DNA of 64,000 nucleotides, from NCBI GenBank assembly GCA_040384645.1, contig JAZKIX010000183.1, positions 10,192 through 74,191 of the forward strand, read 5' to 3'. Shown piece by piece: positions 1 to 8,663 of this stretch. Within the stretch, counting starts at the first letter, position 1. Every line of letters starts with the position of its first letter. The notes below the pieces were generated by a model. It worked only from the letters and a program-made list of their open reading frames with translations, searched no databases and had not been told where the DNA came from. Source of the stretch: JAZKIX01 sp040384645. GTDB lineage: Bacteria; Pseudomonadota; Gammaproteobacteria; Burkholderiales; Burkholderiaceae_D. Both the position numbers and the translations under genes were made by a program.

Positions 1-96
1 AACCGATTGCCCGCCGCGATTTGAGTCGGTTCGGTAATTCTAAAGTGTCTCTCTTTTTGCGCCATTTAGCCGGTATTTTGCACCTGACTTATCACG

Positions 97-102
97 TATA
101 AT
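97..102 (+). promoter_or_regulatory. Probable -10 box of alaS
   Basis: A perfect TATAAT lies 43 bases upstream of the alaS start codon. No convincing -35 hexamer sits at 16-18 bases upstream; TTGCAC at 78-83 is only 13 bases away. The call rests on the -10 match and position alone. Confidence 0.45.
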
Positions 103-145
103 CGCGCCTTTAACGCTTTTCGCGCCACTTTTTTGCTGAAAAAAC

Positions 146-2770
146 ATGAAATCATCCGAAATCCGCGACAAATTCCTGAAATTCTTTGAATCCAAAAACC
201 ATACCATCGTAAGGTCATCGAGCTTGGTTCCTGGAAACGATCCCACTTTGTTGTTCACTAATTCCGGGATGGTGCAATTCAAGGATGTATTTCTCGGCAC
301 GGAAAAGCGCAATTATGTGCGGGCGACTTCGGTTCAGCGCTGCCTGCGTGCCGGCGGCAAACATAACGATCTGGAAAACGTCGGTTATACCGCACGCCAC
401 CATACATTTTTTGAAATGTTGGGCAACTGGTCGTTCGGCGATTATTTCAAGCATGATTCCTTGGTTTGGGCCTGGGAATTGTTGACCAAAGTGTATGGCC
501 TGGAGCCTGAAAAACTATGGGCTACCGTCTACCAAACCGATGACGAAGCCTACGATATCTGGGTCAACGTGATCGGCTTGCCGAAAGAGCGCGTGGTACG
601 CATCGGCGACAATAAAGGCGCACCGTTTGCCTCAGATAATTTTTGGCAAATGGCCGATACCGGCCCGTGCGGTCCTTGTTCCGAAATTTTCTACGACCAC
701 GGCCCCGAGATCTGGGGTGGACCTCCGGGCAGCGCCGAGCAAGATGGCGACCGTTATATCGAAATCTGGAATAACGTGTTCATGCAATTCGACCGTCAGA
801 TCGATCCCGTGACTGGCGTTGCGACATTGACGCCATTGCCAAAACCATGCGTCGATACCGGCATGGGCTTGGAGCGTTTGGCTGCGGTGCTGCAACACGG
901 TCACAGCAATTACGATATCGATTTATTCCAGAATCTGATCAAAGCCGCAGCACGCGAAACCAATACCAGCGATCTCGCAAACAATTCGCTGAAAGTCATT
1001 GCCGACCATATCCGCGCCTGTTCTTTCCTGATCGTCGATGGCGTGATTCCCGGTAGTGAAGGGCGCGCTTATGTGCTGCGCCGGATTATTCGCCGCGCCT
1101 TGCGCCACGGCCATAAACTGGGACAAACCAAGCCATTTTTCTACCAACTGGTGAAAGACCTGGTGCTGGAAATGGGCGAGGCCTATCCCGAATTGCCAGC
1201 GGCGGCCGAACGCGTCGAGCAAGTGCTCAAGCAAGAGGAAGAGCGCTTTGGCGAGACGCTGGAAAACGGCATGAAAATCCTCGAAGTCGCGCTGGCTAAG
1301 GATGGCAACAAGCTCGATGGCGATACCGCCTTTACCTTGTACGATACTTTTGGCTTCCCGCTTGATTTGACCGCCGATATTTGTCGTGAGCGCAATGTAA
1401 CGCTGGATGAAGCCGGTTTTGCCGCAGCCATGGAGCGCCAGAAATCGACCGCCCGGGCCGCCGGTAAATTCAAGAGTGCTGCCGGAATTGAATACAGCGG
1501 CGATAAGACCAAGTTCGTCGGTTACGACAGTTTGGTGCAAGACGCCAAGATTGCCGCGTTATATGTGAATGGCACGGCGGTACAAAAAGTCGAAGCCGGC
1601 CAAGAAGCGATTGTAGTGCTGGACATCACGCCGTTCTACGCAGAGTCTGGTGGTCAGGTAGGCGACTCCGGCATGCTGGAGTCTACCGGTGCGCAGTTTG
1701 AAGTAGGCGATACGCAAAAAATCCAACCTGAAGTATTCGGTCACCACGGGGTGTTGCGTCAAGGCGCACTTGCCGTTGGCGATCACGTCAGTGCTAGTGT
1801 TGACATCGCGATCCGTGCCCAAACCGTGCGCAACCATTCTGCAACGCACTTGATGCACAAGGCCTTGCGTGAAGTATTGGGTAGCCACGTGGCGCAAAAA
1901 GGATCCTTGGTCGATGCGGAGAAAACCCGTTTCGATTTCAGCCATAACGCACCGATGACAGCCGATCAAATTACTCAGGTCGAAGCGATCGTCAACCGCG
2001 AAATTCTTGCCAATGCGGCGACCCAAGCACAAGTAATGGGCTTCGATGACGCCGTCAAGCATGGCGCAATGGCCTTGTTCGGTGAAAAATACGGTGACGA
2101 AGTACGTGTACTGGAGATCGGTTCATCCAAGGAATTGTGCGGCGGTACACACGTCACTCGCACCGGCGATATCGGCTTGTTCAAAATTATCGGCGAGAGC
2201 GGTGTCGCAGCCGGTATCCGTCGGGTCGAAGCCGTCAGCGGTGAAGGCGCTTTGCAATTGATTCAAACCCTGAGCCGCCGTGTCAGCGAAGCGGCGACTG
2301 CCTTGAAAGCGTTGCCAGACGAATTGACCCAACGCATAGTTCAGGTGCAGGATCAAGTCCGGTCGTTGGAAAAAGAATTGGCTTCTCTTAAATCCAAGCT
2401 GGCTTCCGGTCAAGGCGATAGTCTGGTCGCGCAAGCCATCAACATCGACGGCATGATGGTATTGGCAGCGACGCTTGACGGCGCCGATGTGGCGACCTTG
2501 CGTGAGACGATGGACAAGCTGAAAGATAAGTTGAAAACGGCTGCTATTGTGTTGGCGTCGGTCAGCGATGGGAAAGTCAGTTTGATCGCCGGTGTCACTG
2601 CCAATGCCACCGGCAAAGTTAAAGCGGGTGAATTAGTTAATTTTGTGGCGCAGCAGGTAGGCGGCAAAGGCGGCGGGCGCGCCGATATGGCACAGGCCGG
2701 CGGTACCGATCCGAGTGGTCTCAGTAAAGCCTTGGATGCAGTGGCGGGATGGGTTGCCGAGCGGATTTGA
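146..2770 (+). CDS. alaS: Alanine--tRNA ligase
   Basis: Charges tRNA-Ala with alanine in the cytoplasm and clears mischarged Ser- or Gly-tRNA-Ala. The 874-residue length is normal for bacterial AlaRS. The N-terminal class II catalytic core is present (motif around TNSGMVQFKD near residue 45). The editing domain has its zinc-binding histidines in HSATH (564-568) and the C/H pair in CGGTH (665-669). The C-terminal C-Ala domain ends with the glycine-rich GGKGGGRADMAQAGG segment. The ATG at 146 gives the standard MKSSEIR N-terminus. It is monocistronic or leads to the TusA-like gene 120 bases downstream. No defects are seen. Confidence 0.98.
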   Translation: MKSSEIRDKFLKFFESKNHTIVRSSSLVPGNDPTLLFTNSGMVQFKDVFLGTEKRNYVRATSVQRCLRAGGKHNDLENVGYTARHHTFFEMLGNWSFGDYFKHDSLVWAWELLTKVYGLEPEKLWATVYQTDDEAYDIWVNVIGLPKERVVRIGDNKGAPFASDNFWQMADTGPCGPCSEIFYDHGPEIWGGPPGSAEQDGDRYIEIWNNVFMQFDRQIDPVTGVATLTPLPKPCVDTGMGLERLAAVLQHGHSNYDIDLFQNLIKAAARETNTSDLANNSLKVIADHIRACSFLIVDGVIPGSEGRAYVLRRIIRRALRHGHKLGQTKPFFYQLVKDLVLEMGEAYPELPAAAERVEQVLKQEEERFGETLENGMKILEVALAKDGNKLDGDTAFTLYDTFGFPLDLTADICRERNVTLDEAGFAAAMERQKSTARAAGKFKSAAGIEYSGDKTKFVGYDSLVQDAKIAALYVNGTAVQKVEAGQEAIVVLDITPFYAESGGQVGDSGMLESTGAQFEVGDTQKIQPEVFGHHGVLRQGALAVGDHVSASVDIAIRAQTVRNHSATHLMHKALREVLGSHVAQKGSLVDAEKTRFDFSHNAPMTADQITQVEAIVNREILANAATQAQVMGFDDAVKHGAMALFGEKYGDEVRVLEIGSSKELCGGTHVTRTGDIGLFKIIGESGVAAGIRRVEAVSGEGALQLIQTLSRRVSEAATALKALPDELTQRIVQVQDQVRSLEKELASLKSKLASGQGDSLVAQAINIDGMMVLAATLDGADVATLRETMDKLKDKLKTAAIVLASVSDGKVSLIAGVTANATGKVKAGELVNFVAQQVGGKGGGRADMAQAGGTDPSGLSKALDAVAGWVAERI

Positions 2771-2891
2771 TATCTGTAAGGTTCTGGCAACACTAATCTG
2801 GACTAGAACGGATTTTTGCTGCAACGCGTCAATTTTGGCGTAATATTGGGCGTATTGCCGAATCACGCTCAATTCTCTCGAAGATACGATC

Positions 2892-3119
2892 ATGGAATTT
2901 GATAAAGAACTCGACGCTAGCGGCCTCAATTGTCCCTTACCGATTTTAAAAGCCAAGAAGGCCTTGTCCGAGCTGCAGAGCGGGCAAGTGCTGCGCATCA
3001 TCGCAACCGATCCGGGTTCGGTGCGCGATTTTCAGGCATTCGCCAAGCAAACTGGAAACGAACTCCTTTCCCAATCGGAAAACGGCAAGCAACTGATTTT
3101 TTTCATGAAACGAAAATAG
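2892..3119 (+). CDS. TusA-family sulfurtransferase (SirA-like)
   Basis: A 75-residue protein of the TusA/SirA-like fold. It carries the family CPxP signature (CPLP) with the sulfur-carrying cysteine at residue 14, followed by a lysine-rich helix and the conserved ATDPGS segment. TusA-type proteins relay persulfide sulfur, for example to 2-thiouridine synthesis in tRNA. Several paralogues with other sulfur-trafficking roles exist, so the family is sure but the exact partner is not. It stands alone, with a rho-independent terminator about 55 bases after the stop. Confidence 0.85.
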   Translation: MEFDKELDASGLNCPLPILKAKKALSELQSGQVLRIIATDPGSVRDFQAFAKQTGNELLSQSENGKQLIFFMKRK

Positions 3120-3172
3120 CCATCTGTTGAAAATCAATAGAGCACATCAGTTTTCCTCTTATTCTTTGTCTC

Positions 3173-3202
3173 AGCACGCCAATTAATGCGGCGTGCTTTT
3201 TT
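3173..3202 (+). terminator. Rho-independent terminator after the TusA-like gene
   Basis: The stem AGCACGCC / GGCGTGCT with a 9-base loop is followed by six T residues (3197-3202). It separates the TusA-like gene from the etf operon. Confidence 0.85.
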
Positions 3203-3260
3203 ATGCCTTGTCGTTGGAAAAAGTCTCGATTCCAGAAACATATATGCCATTTCAAAATAA

Positions 3261-3276
3261 TAGAACGATCGTTCTA
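3261..3276. promoter_or_regulatory. 16-bp perfect palindrome, candidate TetR-type operator upstream of etfB
   Basis: TAGAACGATCGTTCTA is a perfect palindrome 92 bases upstream of the etfB start and just upstream of a TATAAT at 3305. Its size, central CGATCG and position suit a TetR-family repressor site. Betaproteobacterial fatty-acid regulators of that family (FadP type) bind similar AACG..CGTT palindromes, and the downstream etfBA-acyl-CoA dehydrogenase genes fit such a regulon. The palindrome is seen directly; the regulator is inferred. Confidence 0.6.
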
Positions 3277-3304
3277 AATTTCTGCGTGGGCGAAGATTCT
3301 CTTT

Positions 3305-3310
3305 TATAAT
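3305..3310 (+). promoter_or_regulatory. Probable -10 box of the etfB operon
   Basis: TATAAT lies 57 bases before the etfB ATG. The -35 region (about 3281-3288) is weak and begins a few bases after the palindrome at 3261-3276. A regulator bound there would plausibly touch RNA polymerase. Confidence 0.45.
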
Positions 3311-3367
3311 CAAGCCAATTTTTCATTTCCCTTATTCTGTTAATCCGCATTTTCCAAAGGCACAGTC

Positions 3368-4117
3368 ATGAAAGTCTTGGTACCAGTCAAACGCGTCGTC
3401 GATTACAACGTCAAGGTACGCGCTAAAACAGACGGCAGCGGCGTCGATATTGCCAACGTCAAAATGTCGATGAATCCTTTTGATGAAATCGCACTGGAAG
3501 AGGCGATGCGTCTAAAGGAAGCCGGCAAAGTGACCGAAGTGGTGGCAGTTTCCTGCGGCGTTTTGCAGTGCCAGGAAACTTTGCGTACCGCGATGGCCAT
3601 CGGTGCCGATCGTGCGATTCTGGTTGAGACCGATGCTGAATTGCAGCCGCTGGCGGTGGCGAAATTGCTTAAGGCATTGGCTGACAAAGAACAACCGCAA
3701 TTGATTATCCTCGGTAAGCAGGCAATCGATGACGATTGCAATCAAACTGGCCAGATGTTGGCAGCCTTATTGGGCTGGCCGCAAGCCACCTTCGCTTCGA
3801 AAGTGGTTTTGGAAGACGGCAAAGTGAATGTGACGCGTGAAGTCGATGGCGGCTTGGAAACCTTGGCATTAACCTTGCCAGCCATTATCACGACCGATCT
3901 GCGTTTGAACGAGCCGCGCTATGTGACCTTGCCGAATATCATGAAGGCCAAGAAAAAACCGCTCGATAACGTCAAGCCAGCCGACCTTGGCGTGGACGTG
4001 ACATCGCGCTTGAAGACATTGAAAGTAGTCGAGCCATCCAAGCGCTCGGCCGGCGTCATCGTGCCCAATATCGAAGCGTTGGTTGCCAAATTGCGCAACG
4101 AAGCAAAAGTCATTTAA
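3368..4117 (+). CDS. etfB: Electron transfer flavoprotein beta subunit
   Basis: The small subunit of the cytoplasmic ETF heterodimer, which takes electrons from acyl-CoA dehydrogenases and passes them to ETF:ubiquinone oxidoreductase. The 249 residues open with the family MKVLVPVKRVVDYNVKVR, contain the AMP-binding region (SCGVLQCQETLRTAMAIGADRAI) and end in the usual KLRNEAKVI-like tail. It is followed after 69 bases by etfA and then an acyl-CoA dehydrogenase, the usual Burkholderiales arrangement. A candidate operator and promoter lie upstream. Confidence 0.97.
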   Translation: MKVLVPVKRVVDYNVKVRAKTDGSGVDIANVKMSMNPFDEIALEEAMRLKEAGKVTEVVAVSCGVLQCQETLRTAMAIGADRAILVETDAELQPLAVAKLLKALADKEQPQLIILGKQAIDDDCNQTGQMLAALLGWPQATFASKVVLEDGKVNVTREVDGGLETLALTLPAIITTDLRLNEPRYVTLPNIMKAKKKPLDNVKPADLGVDVTSRLKTLKVVEPSKRSAGVIVPNIEALVAKLRNEAKVI

Positions 4118-4186
4118 TCGCATTTTCCCGACATTCCGTCCCTTCATGCTGTCGCTGTGCGCAGCTGACCAAACTAGGAAAACACC

Positions 4187-5119
4187 ATGACCGCACTTGT
4201 CATTGCTGAACACGATAACGCTACTCTTAAAGGTAGCACTTTTAATACCGTCACTGCCGCAAGTCAATGCGGTGGCGAGGTGCATGTTCTGGTTGCTGGG
4301 CATAACTGCGCCGCAGCGGCGCAAGCCGCATCGCAGATTGCTGGCGTGTCGAAAGTTTTAGTGGCTGATGCCGCGCATTTCGCCGATGGCTTGGCCGAAA
4401 ATGTGGCAGCTCAGACTTTGTCTTTGGCGGCTGCGTATTCGCATATCCTGGCGCCTGCAACTGCCTATGGCAAAAACATCTTGCCACGCGTCGCTGCCAA
4501 GCTCGATGTTGGGCAGATTTCTGAAATCACCAAGGTTGATTCACCCGATACCTTCGAGCGTCCGATCTATGCAGGCAATGCCATCGCCACCGTGCAATCG
4601 AGCGATGCGGTCAAAGTGATTACGGTACGTGCAACTGGTTTTGATGCCGCTTCAGTCAGCGGTGGTGCAGCCAGCGTTGAGAACCTTGCTGCGGTTGCAG
4701 ACTCAGGCAAATCGGCTTTTGTATCGCGCGAGGTCGCTAAATCCGACCGTCCTGAATTGACTGCCGCCAAGGTCGTTGTCTCCGGTGGGCGCGGCATGGG
4801 TTCGGCTGATAACTTCAAGATTCTGGAGCCGCTGGCTGACAGGCTGGGCGCAGCAATGGGGGCGTCGCGTGCTGCAGTCGATGCCGGTTATGTGCCCAAC
4901 GATTGGCAAGTCGGACAGACCGGCAAAATCGTCGCGCCGCAACTGTATATCGCGGTCGGGATTTCCGGCGCGATCCAGCATCTTGCGGGGATGAAGGATT
5001 CCAAGACCATTGTCGCCATTAACAAAGATCCCGAAGCGCCGATTTTTGCGGTAGCCGATTACGGCATCGTCGGTGACTTGTTCGATCTGGTGCCGCAACT
5101 GGTCAAGGAGCTGGGTTAA
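4187..5119 (+). CDS. etfA: Electron transfer flavoprotein alpha subunit
   Basis: The large ETF subunit, holding the redox-active FAD. The 310-residue length is standard. The C-terminal FAD-binding domain starts near GGRGMGS (about residue 200). It continues through GASRAAVDAGYVPNDWQVGQ, the isoalloxazine loop GISGAIQHLAGM, and ends with the typical DLFDLVPQLVKEL tail. A good GGAAAA-type ribosome site precedes the ATG. It works with EtfB just upstream and probably accepts electrons from the dehydrogenase encoded next. Confidence 0.97.
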   Translation: MTALVIAEHDNATLKGSTFNTVTAASQCGGEVHVLVAGHNCAAAAQAASQIAGVSKVLVADAAHFADGLAENVAAQTLSLAAAYSHILAPATAYGKNILPRVAAKLDVGQISEITKVDSPDTFERPIYAGNAIATVQSSDAVKVITVRATGFDAASVSGGAASVENLAAVADSGKSAFVSREVAKSDRPELTAAKVVVSGGRGMGSADNFKILEPLADRLGAAMGASRAAVDAGYVPNDWQVGQTGKIVAPQLYIAVGISGAIQHLAGMKDSKTIVAINKDPEAPIFAVADYGIVGDLFDLVPQLVKELG

Positions 5120-5280
5120 AACAGCCAATTAGTCGACGCAAAATGACAGTCGCTCAAATCAAATCACGGAGTGATTCGGTTTGAGCGGCGCAACTACAAC
5201 GGGTGCAGCGTGTGCAGAAGGTCTGCAGGCTGTGCCCGTTTTGTATTCTGCCTTTAATACTTGCACGAATGGAGATTGCC

Positions 5281-7083
5281 ATGAGCTACCACGCCCCCGT
5301 CAAAGATATGTTGTTTGTTATGAACGAGTTGGCGGGTCTGCCTGCCGTCAGTGGCTGGCCAGGATGTGAGGATGCGACACCCGATATCGCGGAGGCTGTG
5401 CTGGAAGAAAAAGCAAATTTCTGCCGCGACGTCATTGCGCCGCTCAATTGGCTCAGCGATAAAGAACCAAGCTATTGGCACGACGGGCAAGTGAGTACTT
5501 CCAAAGGCTTCAAAGAAGCTTTCAAGGCATTTGGTGCTGGCGGCTGGCAGGGCGTGCAGCATGCGACCGAATACGGGGGCCAGGGCTTGCCGAAATTAAT
5601 TGCAGCGGCGTGTATCGAAATGCTCAATGCGGCCAGTATTTCTTTTGCCCTTTGCCCTTTGCTGACCGATGGCGCAATCGAGGCTTTGCTGACAGCCGGC
5701 TCCGACCAGCAAAAAGCGCTCTATCTGGAAAATTTCATTTCCGGCAAATGGACCGGCACCATGAATTTGACCGAGCCGCAAGCCGGCTCCGACTTGGCAG
5801 CAGTACGCACGCGCGCCGTGCCGCAGGGTGACAGCACCTATAAATTGTTCGGCACCAAGATTTTTATCACCTACGGCGAACACGATATGGCAGAGAACAT
5901 CGTGCATCTGGTGTTGGCGCGCACGCCGGATGCGCCGGAAGGCGTGAAAGGGATTTCACTCTTTATCGTGCCGAAGTTTTTGGTTAATGCCGACGGCACC
6001 CTGGGCGAGCGTAATGATGTCCATTGTGTCTCGCTGGAACACAAGCTTGGTATCAAGGCCAGTCCGACTGCTGTGCTGCAATTTGGTGACCACGGTGGCG
6101 CTATCGGCAACCTGATCGGACAAGAAAATCGTGGCCTCGAAATCATGTTCATTATGATGAATGCGGCCCGGTTCGGCGTGGGTATGCAGGGCATCGGGCT
6201 GGCTGAGCGCGCTTATCAAAAAGCGGTGCAATTTGCCAGGGAACGGATTCAGTCGCGCGACTTGGCAGGGTCCGCCGGGCCGGTGACGATCATCCATCAT
6301 CCTGATGTGCGCCGCATGTTGATGTCGATGCGGGCACAGATCGAAGCCGCGCGCGCCCTCGCTTACGTCGCTGCTGCCGCGAGCGATGCGGCGCATCATC
6401 ATCCCGATGACGCTGAGCGCAAAGCCAATCAGGCGTTCTATGAATATCTGGTGCCGATCGTGAAGGGCTGGTCAACCGAGATGTCGATTGAAGTGGCATC
6501 GACCGGCGTGCAAGTGCACGGCGGCATGGGATTTATTGAAGAAACCGGCGCCGCACAATACTACCGGGATGCAAAAATCCTGACCATTTATGAAGGTACG
6601 ACCGCGATACAAGCCAATGATTTAGTCGGACGCAAAACAGCGCGCGATGGCGGTGCGACTGCGAAGCGCATCATTGAGCAGGTGCGGGCTGTGCAGGCCG
6701 ACTTATTGGCGCAGGCGAACGGCGCTCATCAAGCAGATTTGCATGTAATTGCGGCTCAGTTGGGCATTGGTGCGCAGGCTTTGGAAGATGTCTTGGGATT
6801 CGTGACGCAACACATCAAGTCAGATGTCAAGGCGGTTTTTGCTGGCAGCGTGTTGTATTTGAAACTGGCTGGCATCGTTTTTGGCGGCTGGCAAATGGCG
6901 CGCGCGGCTTTGGTCGCGCAGCAGAAATTGACGGCAGGCGAGGGTGATCAGGCGTTTTATCTCGCTAAAATCGCTACCGCTCGATTTTTTGCTGAGCATA
7001 TTTTGTCGCAGGCAAGCGGCTATCGGATTGCAATTGTCGAAGGCAGTGCCAGCGTAATGGCACTGGATGAAGCGCAATTTTGA
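5281..7083 (+). CDS. Acyl-CoA dehydrogenase with C-terminal AcdA-type extension
   Basis: FAD enzyme that introduces the 2,3 double bond in an acyl-CoA and hands electrons to ETF. The ATG at 5281 is preferred to an in-frame upstream start at 5203 because it follows GGAG at 5270 and gives the family N-terminus MSYHAPVKDMLFV; the product is 600 residues. N-terminal, middle (TGTMNLTEPQAGSDLA) and C-terminal domains are intact. The catalytic base is E438 in IYEGTTAIQ. The last about 120 residues are the extra domain found in the long 600-residue subfamily. Substrate length is not predictable. Co-location with etfBA supports a beta-oxidation or related acyl-CoA role. Confidence 0.93.
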   Translation: MSYHAPVKDMLFVMNELAGLPAVSGWPGCEDATPDIAEAVLEEKANFCRDVIAPLNWLSDKEPSYWHDGQVSTSKGFKEAFKAFGAGGWQGVQHATEYGGQGLPKLIAAACIEMLNAASISFALCPLLTDGAIEALLTAGSDQQKALYLENFISGKWTGTMNLTEPQAGSDLAAVRTRAVPQGDSTYKLFGTKIFITYGEHDMAENIVHLVLARTPDAPEGVKGISLFIVPKFLVNADGTLGERNDVHCVSLEHKLGIKASPTAVLQFGDHGGAIGNLIGQENRGLEIMFIMMNAARFGVGMQGIGLAERAYQKAVQFARERIQSRDLAGSAGPVTIIHHPDVRRMLMSMRAQIEAARALAYVAAAASDAAHHHPDDAERKANQAFYEYLVPIVKGWSTEMSIEVASTGVQVHGGMGFIEETGAAQYYRDAKILTIYEGTTAIQANDLVGRKTARDGGATAKRIIEQVRAVQADLLAQANGAHQADLHVIAAQLGIGAQALEDVLGFVTQHIKSDVKAVFAGSVLYLKLAGIVFGGWQMARAALVAQQKLTAGEGDQAFYLAKIATARFFAEHILSQASGYRIAIVEGSASVMALDEAQF

Positions 7084-7116
7084 TAATGGGCATTTGCTGT
7101 CGGGTTAGCCGTTGAT

Positions 7117-7533
7117 TTAGCCATAAGCACCGCCGGTAAATAGCAAGTCGAACAAGCGAGCCATGCTGGCAATCAGCGCTGTAGCGCCAATCCCCAACGT
7201 CAACACTAGAATCACGGCCAGCGGCCAATTGGAATCGGATTGGCGCTGACCTGTTGCATTATGCCGGGCATCCCATTTGTCATCAGGCGTAAGGCCGATC
7301 ACCAAGGCTTCGATAAAACTGGCTAGAACCGACAAGATCATCGGCCCGATAATGAAAAACCCCTGCATTTCGCGATTGGCCAGCCAGAGCAAGCCACACA
7401 AGATTAGGCTGGAAACATGGAGCCAGCCGAATAAATCCTTCTTCCCGCAGACATAAAAGCGGTGCAGCCCCAAGCCGCCCGATACAGCAGCTATGAAAGT
7501 GGCAAGGGTTTTGTTTTTGAAGTAAGTCGACAT
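7117..7533 (-). CDS. TM2-domain membrane protein
   Basis: A 138-residue inner-membrane protein. The N-terminal TM2 domain has two membrane helices around a tight turn, with the family GGLGLHRFYVCGKKDLFGWLH-like pattern near residues 19-40. A third hydrophobic stretch (about 103-125) follows a polar DDKWDARHN linker. No biochemical function is established for the bacterial family. It converges on the acyl-CoA dehydrogenase gene with 33 bases between, and one copy of the TCCGCACG repeat family lies just upstream of its start. Confidence 0.8.
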   Translation of the reverse strand: MSTYFKNKTLATFIAAVSGGLGLHRFYVCGKKDLFGWLHVSSLILCGLLWLANREMQGFFIIGPMILSVLASFIEALVIGLTPDDKWDARHNATGQRQSDSNWPLAVILVLTLGIGATALIASMARLFDLLFTGGAYG

Positions 7534-7559
7534 TGAGCAGGTTCTTTCTGAGAATTAAC

Positions 7560-7639
7560 GGGAGTATACCTAAAAACAATAGCTGATCCGCACGGTTTCA
7601 TTGCAGCGTAAAAAATACTTGGGGTAGTATATTTGACGC
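7560..7639 (+). repeat. Dispersed intergenic repeat, copy 1
   Basis: It starts GGGAGTATA, has the core TCCGCACG at about 7587-7594, ATTGC, then an A/T-rich end with AGTATATTT. It aligns without gaps to copy 3 (46748-46827), at roughly 70% by eye, and to the reverse complements of copies 2 and 4. It lies between the divergent TM2-protein gene and the rpsP operon. Function unknown. Confidence 0.7.
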
Positions 7640-7747
7640 AAAAGAGCTCTTCTAGGCCCCAAAAGTATGCTTTTCAATCTCCCCCGCGACATGCCGGAAC
7701 AACATTTGAACGCGCTTTGATCCGAAAGCAAGCCTTAACAATATGGC

Positions 7748-7777
7748 TTGCAGTTGAGTCATGAAGGGCGTTATAAT
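7748..7777 (+). promoter_or_regulatory. Promoter of the rpsP-rimM-trmD-rplS operon
   Basis: TTGCAG (7748-7753), an 18-base spacer and a perfect TATAAT (7772-7777) lie 41 bases before the rpsP start codon. Confidence 0.65.
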
Positions 7778-7817
7778 CTGCGGCTTTTTCCGCATTCGAA
7801 CACTTTTTGGAAATATT

Positions 7818-8066
7818 ATGGTCGTCATTCGTTTAGCCCGTGGAGGCGCCAAGAAGCGCCCTTTCTTCAACATCGTAGCGACCGATTCCCGTAATCGTCG
7901 TGACGGTCGCTTTATCGAGCGTATCGGTTTTTACAATCCGGTTGCAGCGGGTGGCGAAGTGCCGTTCCGTATTGCCGATGATCGTCTGGCCTACTGGCAA
8001 GGTGTTGGCGCGCAAATGTCGCCAACCGTTGCTCGTCTGGTTAATGCTGCTAAAACGCCTGCTTAA
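7818..8066 (+). CDS. rpsP: 30S ribosomal protein S16
   Basis: Component of the 30S subunit that binds 16S rRNA. The start is the ATG at 7818, giving MVVIRLARGGAKKRPFFNIV, the invariant S16 N-terminus. An upstream in-frame ATG at 7761 would add 19 unrelated residues and overlaps the promoter. The product is 82 residues. It is the first gene of the conserved operon with rimM, trmD and rplS. Confidence 0.97.
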   Translation: MVVIRLARGGAKKRPFFNIVATDSRNRRDGRFIERIGFYNPVAAGGEVPFRIADDRLAYWQGVGAQMSPTVARLVNAAKTPA

Positions 8067-8068
8067 GT

Positions 8069-8623
8069 TTGTCGGATAAAACCTTAGCGGGTGTGGTTAT
8101 ACCCGCCGATTTGGTGAATGTCGGCTACATATCCGGCGCTTACGGTCTGAATGGTTGGGTCAAGGTTAAACCTTTTTCCAGCGACGCCGATGCGCTGCTG
8201 AATGCAAAAACCTGGTGGTTGGACAAGCCGGAATTGCGTGATGTCAGTATGTTGCAGTCCAAGATCCATAGCGGCGACGTCGTAGCGCAATTGATGGGTG
8301 TGGCCGGGCGGGATGCGGCTGAAGCGCTGAAAGGCGCATCGGTACAAATTCCGCGTAGCCACTTCCCTGCATTGCCCGGCAATGAATTTTATTGGGTCGA
8401 TCTGATCGGCCTGACAGTGGAAAACCTGCTGGGCGAATCGCTCGGTGTGGTCAAGGACATGATGGACAACGGCGCGCATCCCATCTTGCGGATAGTCGCT
8501 GCAGATCTAGTCGGTACTGAAAAATCCTCTGATGAAATCTTGATTCCTTTTGTCGACCGCTTTGTAAAAACGGTCGACCAGTCCGCCAAAAAAATCACGG
8601 TCGATTGGGGTCTGGATTATTAA
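8069..8623 (+). CDS. rimM: Ribosome maturation factor RimM
   Basis: Assists 16S processing and assembly of the 30S head, binding S19. The 184-residue protein has the N-terminal RimM barrel (VGYISGAYGLNGWVKVKPFS) and the C-terminal PRC-barrel domain (FYWVDLIGLTVEN ... PILRIV ... IPFVDRFVKTVD). The start is a TTG at 8069, only two bases after the rpsP stop. It gives the MSDKTLAG N-terminus seen in relatives and suggests translational coupling to rpsP. Confidence 0.96.
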   Translation: MSDKTLAGVVIPADLVNVGYISGAYGLNGWVKVKPFSSDADALLNAKTWWLDKPELRDVSMLQSKIHSGDVVAQLMGVAGRDAAEALKGASVQIPRSHFPALPGNEFYWVDLIGLTVENLLGESLGVVKDMMDNGAHPILRIVAADLVGTEKSSDEILIPFVDRFVKTVDQSAKKITVDWGLDY

Positions 8624-8663
8624 CATGCTGATGGTTTGTCGCTGTTCTTGAGGTGGCTTAGCG

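Noticed and set aside
78..102. TTGCAC/TATAAT as a full promoter for alaS
   Set aside because: The spacer would be only 13 bases; only the -10 box is kept.
923..1540. 205-residue ORF antisense to alaS
   Set aside because: It lies wholly inside the conserved alaS coding region and has no recognisable domain; a frame shadow.
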